A stretch of DNA of 54,156 nucleotides from Bacteriovorax stolpii (GTDB lineage: Bacteria; Bdellovibrionota; UBA1018). The notes beneath the pieces were generated by a model, which was not told the origin of the DNA, made no database searches, and was given only the letters and a program-made list of their open reading frames with translations. This document shows positions 20,507-27,670 of the stretch, in pieces (the stretch's first letter is position 1; every line of letters starts with the position of its first letter). The translations under genes and the position numbers were made by a program. Location of the stretch: assembly GCA_945860415.1 (NCBI GenBank), contig CAMAQA010000009.1:1-54156 (forward strand), written 5' to 3'.

Positions 20507-20782
20507 ATGCACCAGACGACCCTGGGTAAGTACTTTCTCAAGAAGCGCGAAGAAGCGGGCCTCTCCCGGGCCGCGCTTGCTGAAAAATCCGGCACCACTC
20601 CGGAGCAGATTGAAGCCTGGGAAATGACCCAGGAAACTCCACCCTCACAGTCGATGTTCAGCATCATCGCCGCTCTGCAAATTGATGAGCTCGAGATGTT
20701 CGAAATTCTCGCTCAGGACAGCATGGAGCGCTGGCGCTCGGTCATGCTGACGCTGGCAGGGCACCGTAAGAAATCGGGCTGA
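20507..20782 (+). CDS. Small XRE-type helix-turn-helix regulator
   Basis: A 91-residue protein with an N-terminal HTH of the Cro/XRE type: LGKYFLKKREEAGLSRAALA, then EKSGTTPEQIEAWE. The rest is a short helical tail (FSIIAALQIDELEMFEILAQ) that could dimerise. It sits between ppk1 and the convergent ppx, so control of polyphosphate metabolism is a plausible but unproven role. Its TGA abuts the ppx stop with no base between. Confidence 0.8.
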   Translation: MHQTTLGKYFLKKREEAGLSRAALAEKSGTTPEQIEAWEMTQETPPSQSMFSIIAALQIDELEMFEILAQDSMERWRSVMLTLAGHRKKSG

Positions 20783-22306
20783 TCACCGCCCCCGCTTCAC
20801 CACGAGCTTCCGCCGAAACATTTCCTCGAAGAGCTCCTTCTTCTGCTCTACGCGGAGCACTTCGAGATCCGAAGACTTACGCGGATCAAGCTTCAGTTCG
20901 ACCATGCCGCGCTTGAGCTTCACGTCTCGCAGGCACGGATCGGCCTGGTGGCTGCGATCGAGGGCATCGGCGACACGCAAGATGGCCAGGAGCTTCAAGA
21001 ACGCCTGCTGCCGCGATTTCTCGCGAAGCTCCGGAATTTTTCGAAGATCGGGTTTTCCGCCCGCATGCCAGAGGCAGAGCTGGGCAACGAACTCGAGTTC
21101 CCACGCATCGAGCGCGGCGACGTCAACGTTCTTGGCGATGTAGTACGAGTGCCGGCCGTGATGCGCCGGATTCACCACTTCTCCGACATCGTGCAGGATG
21201 GCCGCAGCCTCAAGAAAGGGACGCCACTCGGCCTTCAACTGATGCACGTTCTTCAGCCGGTCAAAGAGCCGCATCGATGCATCGCGCACCGATTGAAGAT
21301 GCCCTTCATGGACTCCACAGCGTCGAGCCTTCGCGACCAGATCATCCATGTGAAGTCCGAGGTGCGACTTCTGGTGCGAAGCGACGAGCTCGATCTCTTC
21401 CTCGAGCACTCCGTCGCGAAGCGCAAATGGCGTGAAGCTGAATTTCTTCGCGCCCAGAGCCGAGAGGCACTCCTCGAAAAGCACCGCTCCGGCGAGGATC
21501 ATGTCCACGCGCTTGGCTTCCATTCCTGGAATCGCGATCAGCTCGATCGGTCCCATGCCTTCCATCTCGGACACGAGCTTCGAGAGGCCCTTCTGGAGCG
21601 GCTGCTTGTTCGACCCGGACTTGCGCAGGATGCGGTAGATGACCTTGATCGTGCCGCTCGAACCGAGCACGCGATCGACCTTGGGCCACTTCTTGTCGCG
21701 CATCTGGCCACTCAGGACGGGCAAGAGGACCGAGCGAATGTACTTGCGAAGCTCGTCCACCGGATCGCGCCCGTTCTTCTGCTGGGGCGGACTCGATTTC
21801 AGGAATACCTGCTGCAGGCGGGCCGTGCCGAGCGGAAAGCTTTCCGAATGGAGCACCTTCCGGCCCTGGCAGATCGAAATCTCCGTACTGCCGCCACCGA
21901 TGTCGATCAGGGCGAAACGTCCGTTGATGCGTTCCTCGTGCGAAAGGATTCCGCGCGAAATCAGGCGCGCCTCTTCCGCTCCGGAGATGACCTTCACTTC
22001 GATTCCGCTTGCCGCACGGATTTCGTCGATCAGCACTGACTTGTCGTTGGCTTCGCGAAGCGCACTCGTTCCAAACGCCAGCACACGCTTGACGGACAGG
22101 TCATCGCAAGTGCGCGCAAAACTTCGAAACGCCTGCACCGTTCGATGGCGAGCTTCGGCATTGAGGCGTCCCTTGAGAAAGACGCCCTGGCCGAGGCGCA
22201 CCATCAACTTTTCGCGGTGAAGCAGCCGGGCGCGTCCGTCCGAACCCACCTGATGGACGTCAAATCGCACGGAGTTGGTGCCGAGATCGATGATGCCGAA
22301 ACGCAT
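20783..22306 (-). CDS. ppx: Exopolyphosphatase / guanosine pentaphosphatase, PPX/GppA type
   Basis: Releases phosphate from polyphosphate ends, or hydrolyses pppGpp. The 507-residue product has the actin-like ATPase-fold motifs GIIDLGTNSVRFDVH and ALIDIGGGSTEISI. C-terminally it has an HD-type domain with AAILHDVGEVVNPAHHGRHS, the long PPX/GppA architecture. It faces the ppk1-xre pair, ending in TGA against the xre TGA. PPX and GppA activities cannot be told apart from the sequence. The ATG at 22306 gives a normal family N-terminus (MRFGIIDLGTN). Confidence 0.92.
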   Translation of the reverse strand: MRFGIIDLGTNSVRFDVHQVGSDGRARLLHREKLMVRLGQGVFLKGRLNAEARHRTVQAFRSFARTCDDLSVKRVLAFGTSALREANDKSVLIDEIRAASGIEVKVISGAEEARLISRGILSHEERINGRFALIDIGGGSTEISICQGRKVLHSESFPLGTARLQQVFLKSSPPQQKNGRDPVDELRKYIRSVLLPVLSGQMRDKKWPKVDRVLGSSGTIKVIYRILRKSGSNKQPLQKGLSKLVSEMEGMGPIELIAIPGMEAKRVDMILAGAVLFEECLSALGAKKFSFTPFALRDGVLEEEIELVASHQKSHLGLHMDDLVAKARRCGVHEGHLQSVRDASMRLFDRLKNVHQLKAEWRPFLEAAAILHDVGEVVNPAHHGRHSYYIAKNVDVAALDAWELEFVAQLCLWHAGGKPDLRKIPELREKSRQQAFLKLLAILRVADALDRSHQADPCLRDVKLKRGMVELKLDPRKSSDLEVLRVEQKKELFEEMFRRKLVVKRGR

Positions 22307-22425
22307 CCTCCGAGCGTAAGGCTGAACGGCTGCCTCGTCCAGAGACGAGGGCGCCGCCCCCGGCGGATGGCTCTCCTTACATAAGAATTACACGAGCCCC
22401 GGGCAGAGCACGCTAGGCTCATGGG

Positions 22426-23316
22426 ATGAAAAAGACCCTGTCCATCCTGACCTCGCTTGCTCCGTTTGTCGCCGCCTACTTCGGCTTTGCCTGGCTCATC
22501 AGCCTGACGGTCGGAGCCCACGGCATCTTCGCCCACGCCTTCGACGAGAACGCGGGATGGAAACTCGCCGGCTACCTGTTCTTCATGACCCACTTGACGA
22601 TCACCGCGATGAGCCTGTGCTTCCACCGGGCCCACACGCACAAGGGCGTCAAATTCCATCCCGTCCTCGACTCGGCCATGCAGGTCTGGCTCTGGGCCAC
22701 GACCAGCATGTCGAAGCTCGACTGGGTTTCCGTTCACGTCTACCACCATGCGCATTCGGACACCCCGCTCGATCCGCACAGCCCGGTGCAGAAGGGACTC
22801 GCCCGCGTGTTCTTCCTCGGCGTGGCCGACTACTCGCGCGCCAAGTCGCATCCGGAAGTGCTGAAGATCCGCCATCGCCTGCCAGTGAACCCGCTCGAAC
22901 GTTACATTGCCGATCACCTGTTTATCGCGCCGATCGCCCTCGGCATGGCGCTGATGGTGGCCTTCGGCCCGACCTGGGGCTTGATCCTGATGACGACGAC
23001 TTTCCTCATCTCGCCGATTTTCGCCGTCGGGGGCGTGAACGCGCTCGCGCACTGGTTCGGCTACCGAAATTACAAGTCGACCGACAACAGCCGCAACCTC
23101 GGCTTCCTGTTCATCCTCAACTGGATGATCTGCGGCGAGCTTGACCACAACAACCACCACTCGCATCCGAGCTCGTGCTCGTTCCGCCACAAGCCCTGGG
23201 AGTTCGACATCGGCTACGCCTACATCAAGATGCTCAGCTGGGTGGGACTTGCCGAAATCAAGCACCTGCACCGCTCACGCGCCAAGGCCCCGAGCGAAGC
23301 GACGGCTGTGGCTTAA
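22426..23316 (+). CDS. Acyl-CoA / fatty acid desaturase (membrane di-iron)
   Basis: Introduces a double bond, typically delta-9, into acyl chains in the inner membrane. The 296-residue product has the three histidine boxes of the membrane desaturases: HRAHTH near residue 67, HVYHHAHSD near residue 105, and ELDHNNHHSHP near residue 240. Hydrophobic segments lie at the N-terminus and around residues 165-205. Length and order match bacterial DesC-type enzymes. The redox partner is not in the window. It is divergent from ppx, with 119 bp between. Confidence 0.92.
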   Translation: MKKTLSILTSLAPFVAAYFGFAWLISLTVGAHGIFAHAFDENAGWKLAGYLFFMTHLTITAMSLCFHRAHTHKGVKFHPVLDSAMQVWLWATTSMSKLDWVSVHVYHHAHSDTPLDPHSPVQKGLARVFFLGVADYSRAKSHPEVLKIRHRLPVNPLERYIADHLFIAPIALGMALMVAFGPTWGLILMTTTFLISPIFAVGGVNALAHWFGYRNYKSTDNSRNLGFLFILNWMICGELDHNNHHSHPSSCSFRHKPWEFDIGYAYIKMLSWVGLAEIKHLHRSRAKAPSEATAVA

Positions 23317-23321
23317 GTCGT

Positions 23322-23352
23322 ACCAACTGGCACCCTTTGTCAGCCAGTTGGT
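23322..23352. repeat. 10-bp inverted repeat after the desaturase gene
   Basis: ACCAACTGGC (23322-23331) and GCCAGTTGGT (23343-23352) are perfect inverted arms around an 11-nt loop, 5 bp after the stop. No T run follows, so it is not a standard terminator. The right arm is part of GTCAGCCAGTTGG (23339-23351), which recurs at 24464-24476. Confidence 0.75.
23339..23351 (+). repeat. 13-bp direct repeat, left copy
   Basis: GTCAGCCAGTTGG. An identical copy lies at 24464-24476. The two copies bracket the leucine-rich repeat gene and its hairpin. GTCGCAC follows each copy within about 25 bp. Confidence 0.7.
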
Positions 23353-23544
23353 GCATCGTAGCCGCCAGGGGTCGCACGAACTGTCCTACGGCAGCACCTC
23401 GGATACCGGCGCCGCGCCCTGAGGGGTGGACGATAGAATGACGTAAAATCGAGGGGTTGGGTCAGCAGATCGAGAGCTGAAATTTTCTTGTTGCGCTGCG
23501 TCATTGGGGGGGTATAACCCGCGCCATTGATAAGGAACGAACCA

Positions 23545-24228
23545 ATGAAAACCCAACTGATGTCTGTCGTTACTTTGTCTCTTGCCACTCTCCTCTCCAC
23601 CTCCGGCGCCCTGGCGCAGGAGCCCACCCCGAAGGGCTGCTTCGTGTTCTCGGACAAGTCCGAGAGTGTCGTTGTGGGATATCAGGACAAGTTCTTCTCC
23701 TGGAGCAACCGCCCGCTCTACAAGGAATGCCCGAAGGATGTCGTGATCCCCGACTCCGTCACGAAGATCGGCGAGTGGGCCTTCAACGGTAAAAAACTCA
23801 CCAGCGTCGTGATCGGCAACTCGGTCACGTGGATCGGCTGGAGGGCCTTCGCCTTGAACCAACTCACCAGCGTCGTGATCGGCAACTCCGTCACCAAGAT
23901 CGACGAAGCAGCCTTTGCTAAGAACAACCTCACCAGCGTCGTGATCCCCGACTCCGTCACGAAGATCGACTCAATGGCCTTCCACTTGAACCAACTCACC
24001 AGCGTCGTGATCCCCGACTCCGTCACGAAGATCGGCTTCGGGGCCTTCGCAGGGAACAAACTCACCAGCGTCGTGATCCCCGACTCCGTCACGGAGATCG
24101 GCGAGAGGGCCTTCCTCTTTAACTGCCTCGACTCAAAGAGCGTCTCGCTTCCGAAGGCACTTCAGAGCCAGGATACGCTGGACAGCATTCTGGGGAACCA
24201 GGCAGAGGACCAACGCAACTGTCAGTAA
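23545..24228 (+). CDS. Exported BspA-like leucine-rich repeat protein (LRR_5)
   Basis: The 227-residue product has a signal peptide ending in SGALAQ. Six tandem repeats of 22 residues follow, of the form VVIPDSVTKIGxxAFxxNxLTS, encoded at 23740-24135 with a strict 66-bp DNA period. The first part of each unit is nearly identical at the DNA level, so the repeats arose recently or are kept uniform by recombination. BspA-type repeats form curved binding surfaces and are common in adhesins of host-associated bacteria and protists. A clear AAGGAA ribosome site precedes ATG 23545. The short Cys-containing tail (FNCLDS... RNCQ) may form a cap. The ligand is unknown. Confidence 0.85.
   Translation: MKTQLMSVVTLSLATLLSTSGALAQEPTPKGCFVFSDKSESVVVGYQDKFFSWSNRPLYKECPKDVVIPDSVTKIGEWAFNGKKLTSVVIGNSVTWIGWRAFALNQLTSVVIGNSVTKIDEAAFAKNNLTSVVIPDSVTKIDSMAFHLNQLTSVVIPDSVTKIGFGAFAGNKLTSVVIPDSVTEIGERAFLFNCLDSKSVSLPKALQSQDTLDSILGNQAEDQRNCQ
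23740..24135 (+). repeat. Six 66-bp tandem repeats inside the LRR gene
   Basis: Units start at 23740, 23806, 23872, 23938, 24004 and 24070, each beginning GTCGTGATC. Units 1, 4, 5 and 6 carry the ATCCCCGACTCC form; units 2 and 3 carry ATCGGCAACTC. The most variable part of each unit is the middle, around the AF motif. Confidence 0.9.
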
Positions 24229-24242
24229 TCTCCACCACGTCG

Positions 24243-24268
24243 GCGCCGGGGCTTCGTCGCCCCGGCGC
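24243..24268 (+). terminator. Strong hairpin after the LRR gene, terminator-like
   Basis: GCGCCGGGGC and GCCCCGGCGC are perfect 10-bp arms around a TTCGTC loop, 14 bp after the stop codon. The following bases are TTCGTCGCG, not a T run, so it may be a factor-assisted terminator or a 3' stability hairpin. Confidence 0.55.
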
Positions 24269-24463
24269 TTCGTCGCGTTCCTGCCGAGAAGTGGCTCATG
24301 CAAACCGGCGCCCTTCTGTGCGCCTGAATTCGGGCCAACACCCTGGATTTGCTCCGAGACTAGGAAATACGACCCAGACTCTGCGACCCTGTTTCCTGAG
24401 GACGGCGAAGCGCTAAAGGATCCAAGGCTTACCGGATGAGGTGCCGCTGTCGTGCACACTCTC

Positions 24464-24476
24464 GTCAGCCAGTTGG
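24464..24476 (+). repeat. 13-bp direct repeat, right copy
   Basis: GTCAGCCAGTTGG, identical to 23339-23351. Together the copies flank a segment of about 1.1 kb that contains the LRR gene. Confidence 0.7.
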
Positions 24477-24606
24477 AAAGTCGCACCTGTCTAAACTTTG
24501 GACAGCCTCCGCCTGTAGGGATGCCTCCAGCCCGCATTGAATCGCGGGAATGGCGCTGTCGTGCGCTGGCCCCCCGCTTGCTTCTCCTGCCCCCCAGGAG
24601 ACCTCC

Positions 24607-24939
24607 ATGAAGCAGCTTTTCGTCCGCACGGGTGCAGTGCTCGTCCTCGCCAGCTCGATGGTTCCGTCGGCCTTTGCGCTCGATACGGCCAATCTGGGCG
24701 AAATCCTCCAGTCTAAAAAGGTCTCTCGCGCGCTTCGCGGAGCCGACATTCGCACCGTCGAAGTCGAAACGATGCGCTGCCCCGGCTGCTACCACATCCT
24801 CGTTTCCGGAGTCCGCCTCGACAAGGACACGGGCGAATATCGCGACGTTGCAGCCATGATCACGACTCGCCATGCCTTTCGATCTCTGAACCAGGTCGAA
24901 GTGGATGAGGTCAAAGAGACCGCGCCGGTCCACAAGTAA
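24607..24939 (+). CDS. Small exported protein with a CPGC motif
   Basis: A 110-residue protein with a clean signal peptide (KQLFVRTGAVLVLASSMVPS, AFA). The mature part contains RCPGCYHI with Cys58 and Cys61, a CxxC arrangement of redox or metal-binding type. It is too short for a thioredoxin fold and has no other familiar motif. A strong AGGAGA ribosome site precedes the ATG. The next gene starts 1 bp after its stop, so the two are co-transcribed and may act together in the periplasm. Confidence 0.7.
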   Translation: MKQLFVRTGAVLVLASSMVPSAFALDTANLGEILQSKKVSRALRGADIRTVEVETMRCPGCYHILVSGVRLDKDTGEYRDVAAMITTRHAFRSLNQVEVDEVKETAPVHK

Positions 24940-24940
24940 G

Positions 24941-25702
24941 ATGAATCGCAGTGGGATTCTCACCCTCGTCCTGCTGGCCACGGCGCCCGCCGCTCGCGCG
25001 GAGACCGCCCTGCACGCTCGCATGGGAGAGTACCTCACCCGGCACGCGGTGTGGAGTGGTCCGAACTGCCATCAGACGACGCTCTTTGCCCAGGGTGTTT
25101 CAAATTCGTTTCGTTACGTCGACTCGACCGAATTCGAGGAATTGCTCCGGCTCCAGCATTGCTCGCCGCGCTCTCCGAATGAACAGCATGAGGATGGCCG
25201 ACATGAGGGCGACATCGGATTGATCCTCGATCGCGACGACGGCCTCGTGCATAGCTTCACCTGGCTGTCGAAAGACCGGGTCTTCTCGAAGACCGGATCG
25301 GCGAACTCTTTCAGTGCCGCGATCCAGAGCTGGAACACGATGAACGAGTGGTTTCATGTGAAGCGGGAATGCTCGACGCCCGGCACCCCGCTCTCCACGG
25401 AGTGCAAGCGAGTCGTCATGACGTGGCGCTGCGGAGAAATTCCAGCGACTCCGGCGCCGGAGCTGTCTGAAGCACTCCTGAAGATCCAGTCCGAGCTCTC
25501 ACGCCTCGAAGATCTGACTTCTCATTGGGTACGGCAGCGCGACCTTCCGCCGGATACTGAGCTCGAGCGCGAGTTCCGGGTCGTGGCTCAACTCCGCTCC
25601 AGTCTTCAAGCGTGGAAGGACCCTCATCCCCGGCTCGAGCTCCTTCGCGCGCGCGCGTTCTCGATCGAACGCCAGCTCGTGATGTTTGCCGACCCGGACT
25701 AG
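24941..25702 (+). CDS. Exported protein, possible papain-like (NlpC/P60-type) fold
   Basis: The 253-residue product has a signal peptide (ILTLVLLATAPAARA). Residues 38-48 read WSGPNCHQTTL, and residues 90-120 contain GDIGLILDRDDG with His104 in LVHSFTWLSKDRVFSKTG. A Cys on a helix followed about 60 residues later by a strand with His is the layout of NlpC/P60 and CHAP cell-wall hydrolases. That is an inference from pattern only, since the family's usual sequence signature is not present. The C-terminal third is helical and charged (residues about 165-250). It is cotranscribed with the CPGC protein, and its TAG stop is followed immediately by REP element D. Confidence 0.6.
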   Translation: MNRSGILTLVLLATAPAARAETALHARMGEYLTRHAVWSGPNCHQTTLFAQGVSNSFRYVDSTEFEELLRLQHCSPRSPNEQHEDGRHEGDIGLILDRDDGLVHSFTWLSKDRVFSKTGSANSFSAAIQSWNTMNEWFHVKRECSTPGTPLSTECKRVVMTWRCGEIPATPAPELSEALLKIQSELSRLEDLTSHWVRQRDLPPDTELEREFRVVAQLRSSLQAWKDPHPRLELLRARAFSIERQLVMFADPD

Positions 25703-25740
25703 AAATGGTCGGGCCCACCTTTTGGTTTCGCACCTGCGTC
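25703..25740 (-). repeat. REP element D, directly after a stop codon
   Basis: On the minus strand it reads CGCAGGTGCG, AAACCAAAAGGTGGGCCC, GACCATTT. It begins at the base after the TAG of the upstream gene and pairs in inverted orientation with element E about 160 bp away. Confidence 0.88.
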
Positions 25741-25803
25741 AACACGCGGGATCTGAAAGAGTCGCACCCGCGAGTTCTGTACGTCAAATGGCGCAGAAGC
25801 GAT

Positions 25804-25884
25804 CCGGAACCTTCCCGTTCGGTAGTTCCGCAACGACGCGCAGCGAAGTGAGGACTGTCCGTACCCGAACGGGAGGCTTCCGGT
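25804..25884. repeat. Imperfect inverted repeat between REP elements D and E
   Basis: Arms at 25804-25824 and 25863-25884 pair over about 21 nt with two or three mismatches, around a loop of roughly 38 nt; the core is CCCGTTCGG against CCGAACGGG. A second pair, GCAACGAC (25830-25837) and GTCGTTGC (25883-25890), is interleaved with it. No gene is recognisable here. Confidence 0.7.
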
Positions 25885-25899
25885 CGTTGCTGCTCTATG

Positions 25900-25937
25900 A
25901 CGCGGATCTGAACCAAAAGGTGGGCCCGACCTTTTAG
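25900..25937 (+). repeat. REP element E, degenerate, overlapping the DUF366 stop codon
   Basis: Has GAACCAAAAGGTGGGCCC and GACCTTTT but lacks the CG of the GCGAAACC segment, and its small 5' palindrome is lost. The complement of its TTTTAG end supplies the TAA stop of the opposing DUF366 gene. Confidence 0.82.
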
Positions 25938-26488
25938 ACCGGCCTCACCTTCGTGCAGGCATCGACGATGCCACTGAACTCGGCAGCGAATCGAGTGAGC
26001 GCTTCACGCGCAAACGCCACCGGGTCCACGCCCAGTTCCGAAAGACCGACGGCCTTCACCGGTGCTCCGGCAGGATCGATATTGATGCCGATATGGAGGA
26101 GCTGCGAGACGGCCGACGACGTGACGATCGAGACCGAGAGCTTGCGATCACCGATCCAGAGGTCGTCTCCGGTGCGAATCGTGGAGACGCTGAACTTCTC
26201 GCGCAGCACTTCTCCCAAAATCGAGACGAACAACCGCTGCGTCCAGACGCCCTCCCGAAGCGTCGGGCCAAAGAACTCCCCGAGGAAGTGGACCATCTCG
26301 GCCGCACGAATCGAGTCGTTGACGAGGCGGTCTTCCCAGTCCACGAGCTCGTCTGTCTTCACGTCGCAGGGTCCGCGAAACGCGATGACGGCCGAACCCT
26401 GGATCTTGAACTGCGAGAGGATGAAATGGGGACGAAGCTCGGGGCCCGTGTACGGAATCGACTTCTCGATGAACTGAGTCTTGAGCAT
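25934..26488 (-). CDS. DUF366 family protein, in a queuosine gene cluster
   Basis: The 184-residue product matches DUF366 (COG2029) by ELRPHFILSQFKIQGSAVIA, FRGPCDVKTDELVD, AEMVHFLGEFF, and TGDDLWIGDRKLSVSIVTSS. The family has no established function. It follows queD and queC, 27 bp after queC, a linkage that suggests a role in making or handling 7-deazaguanine (preQ0/preQ1) compounds. It is not QueF: the QueF Cys/Glu pattern is absent. ATG 26488 is preferred to the ATG two codons upstream because GAGGAG is spaced correctly for it. The TAA stop is provided by REP element E. Confidence 0.85.
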   Translation of the reverse strand: MLKTQFIEKSIPYTGPELRPHFILSQFKIQGSAVIAFRGPCDVKTDELVDWEDRLVNDSIRAAEMVHFLGEFFGPTLREGVWTQRLFVSILGEVLREKFSVSTIRTGDDLWIGDRKLSVSIVTSSAVSQLLHIGINIDPAGAPVKAVGLSELGVDPVAFAREALTRFAAEFSGIVDACTKVRPV

Positions 26489-26515
26489 CGTCATCTCCTC
26501 TCGGCCTCTCGCGCC

Positions 26516-27181
26516 TCAACCCTGTGCCCGCGCCAGGCGCTGGCAGCTTTCACAACGACCGCAGGGGTTCTTTTCCGCTGAATAACAGCTCCACACGAGG
26601 TCCATCGGAAACGGACGCGCGAGCGCACGAAGCTTCGCCACGATCTCGCGCTTGTCGAGATCCACGGTCAGGCTGTCGACCCGCACTTTGCCACGGGTGG
26701 AATATTCCAAGGACCCGTTCACCGAGTCCATGAACGCGCGCGTGTTGTCCGGAAACGTGGCTCCCTCTTCGCGATTGAAGCCCACGAGCACGTGCGATGC
26801 GCCGATCGACTCGGCATAAGCGCAGGCCAGGTGGATCAGCACGCCATTGCGATTCGGAACCCAGACCGCGTCGGCCGACTTCGTCACGACGCTCATCGTG
26901 TCGAGGACGTCGCGCGAGAGCTCGGGCACCTCACGCGTGCGGTCCGTCAGCGCACTTCCACCGAGAGCTCCCAGAAAAGGCAGCTCCACCTCGCGCCAGG
27001 TGGCGCCGTAATGCTCCGAAAGCGCGCCTGCAGCGCGGCGCTCGGATTCCCACGCGCGTTGACCGTAGTTGACCGTCAGTGCGGCGAGGCGATCCCCGCG
27101 CGCATGCGCGAGCGCCAGGTTCGCGGACGAATCGAGGCCTCCGGAGAGCAGGACGACGGAAAATGACGGAGACACGCTCAA
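26516..27181 (-). CDS. queC: 7-cyano-7-deazaguanine (preQ0) synthase
   Basis: Converts 7-carboxy-7-deazaguanine to preQ0 with ATP and ammonia. The 221-residue product has the PP-loop SGGLDSS at residues 13-19 and the zinc-binding cysteines in CYSAEKNPCGRCESC. The start is read as TTG 27181, because GAAGGAG sits 7 nt upstream of it; the longer GTG-start form would put the ribosome site inside the gene. It follows queD by 24 bp. QueE and QueF are not seen here and may be elsewhere in the genome. Confidence 0.93.
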   Translation of the reverse strand: MSVSPSFSVVLLSGGLDSSANLALAHARGDRLAALTVNYGQRAWESERRAAGALSEHYGATWREVELPFLGALGGSALTDRTREVPELSRDVLDTMSVVTKSADAVWVPNRNGVLIHLACAYAESIGASHVLVGFNREEGATFPDNTRAFMDSVNGSLEYSTRGKVRVDSLTVDLDKREIVAKLRALARPFPMDLVWSCYSAEKNPCGRCESCQRLARAQG

Positions 27182-27205
27182 GGTGGAACTCCTTCGTCCG
27201 GGCAC

Positions 27206-27607
27206 TCAGGCCCGCGGCAGGCGCGCGGCGGCCTTGCCTTCGACAAAATAAGAAGCCGAGCAGCGCGGGTTTTCCCAGATCGTCACCTTCTCGATCCAGG
27301 TCTCGCCATCATCGATCAGCGCCGAGAGGCGATCGTAAGACAGCTTGGCGATCTGCTCCGCGGAAGGGTTGATGTCGCGGAAGTCGGCGAGGTCGTTCAG
27401 GTTCTGGTGATCCCACGGCGCGACAAGCTCCTTCGCAGCACCCTTGAGCTTGCGGAAGTCCATGGCCATGCCGATCGAGTCGAGCTTGATCGAGCGGGCG
27501 AAGACCTCGAGCACCCAGTTGTGCCCATGGAGACGGGCGCAATCGCCCGGATAGCCTTCCAGATGATGGGCGGCGGGAAAATCCACCTGCACGCGAAGTT
27601 CAAACAT
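27206..27607 (-). CDS. queD: 6-carboxytetrahydropterin synthase (QueD/PTPS family)
   Basis: The second step of 7-deazaguanine synthesis, making CPH4 from dihydroneopterin triphosphate. The 133-residue product has Cys23 and the zinc histidines in DCARLHGHNW (His27, His29), together with the earlier His pair in FPAAHHLEG. Its length fits the family (about 120-140). It is the first gene of the queD-queC-DUF366 run, divergent from the OYE gene with 63 bp between. A folate-type pterin role for PTPS paralogues is possible, but the neighbours favour queuosine. Confidence 0.92.
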   Translation of the reverse strand: MFELRVQVDFPAAHHLEGYPGDCARLHGHNWVLEVFARSIKLDSIGMAMDFRKLKGAAKELVAPWDHQNLNDLADFRDINPSAEQIAKLSYDRLSALIDDGETWIEKVTIWENPRCSASYFVEGKAAARLPRA

Positions 27608-27670
27608 GCCGCGCTTTTAGCCAGATTTTGACCCTCTGCGCAATAGCAATGGTCATGTAGTGTGCGAGCC

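Larger units (their letters stand above)
24229..24606. other. 378-bp intergenic interval with hairpin and repeat copy
   Basis: The interval between the LRR gene and the next exported-protein gene holds a strong hairpin at 24243-24268 and the right copy of the 13-bp direct repeat at 24464-24476. A good ribosome site (AGGAGA) lies just before ATG 24607. I see no convincing short gene in it; a 301-codon open frame on the minus strand (24133-25038) runs across it but looks like an antisense shadow. Confidence 0.55.

Noticed and set aside
23740..24135. Regular 66-bp repeats, considered as a CRISPR-like array
   Set aside because: The frame is open, the period is a multiple of three, and units encode an LRR_5 pattern; no spacers of unrelated sequence exist.
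24133..25038. A 301-codon open frame on the minus strand
   Set aside because: It is opposite two exported-protein genes with good ribosome sites, has no recognisable domain, and high GC code produces such shadows.
25934..26494. Assignment of the gene after queC as QueF nitrile reductase
   Set aside because: The catalytic Cys/Asp and the Glu-His pattern of QueF are absent; the sequence reads as DUF366 throughout.
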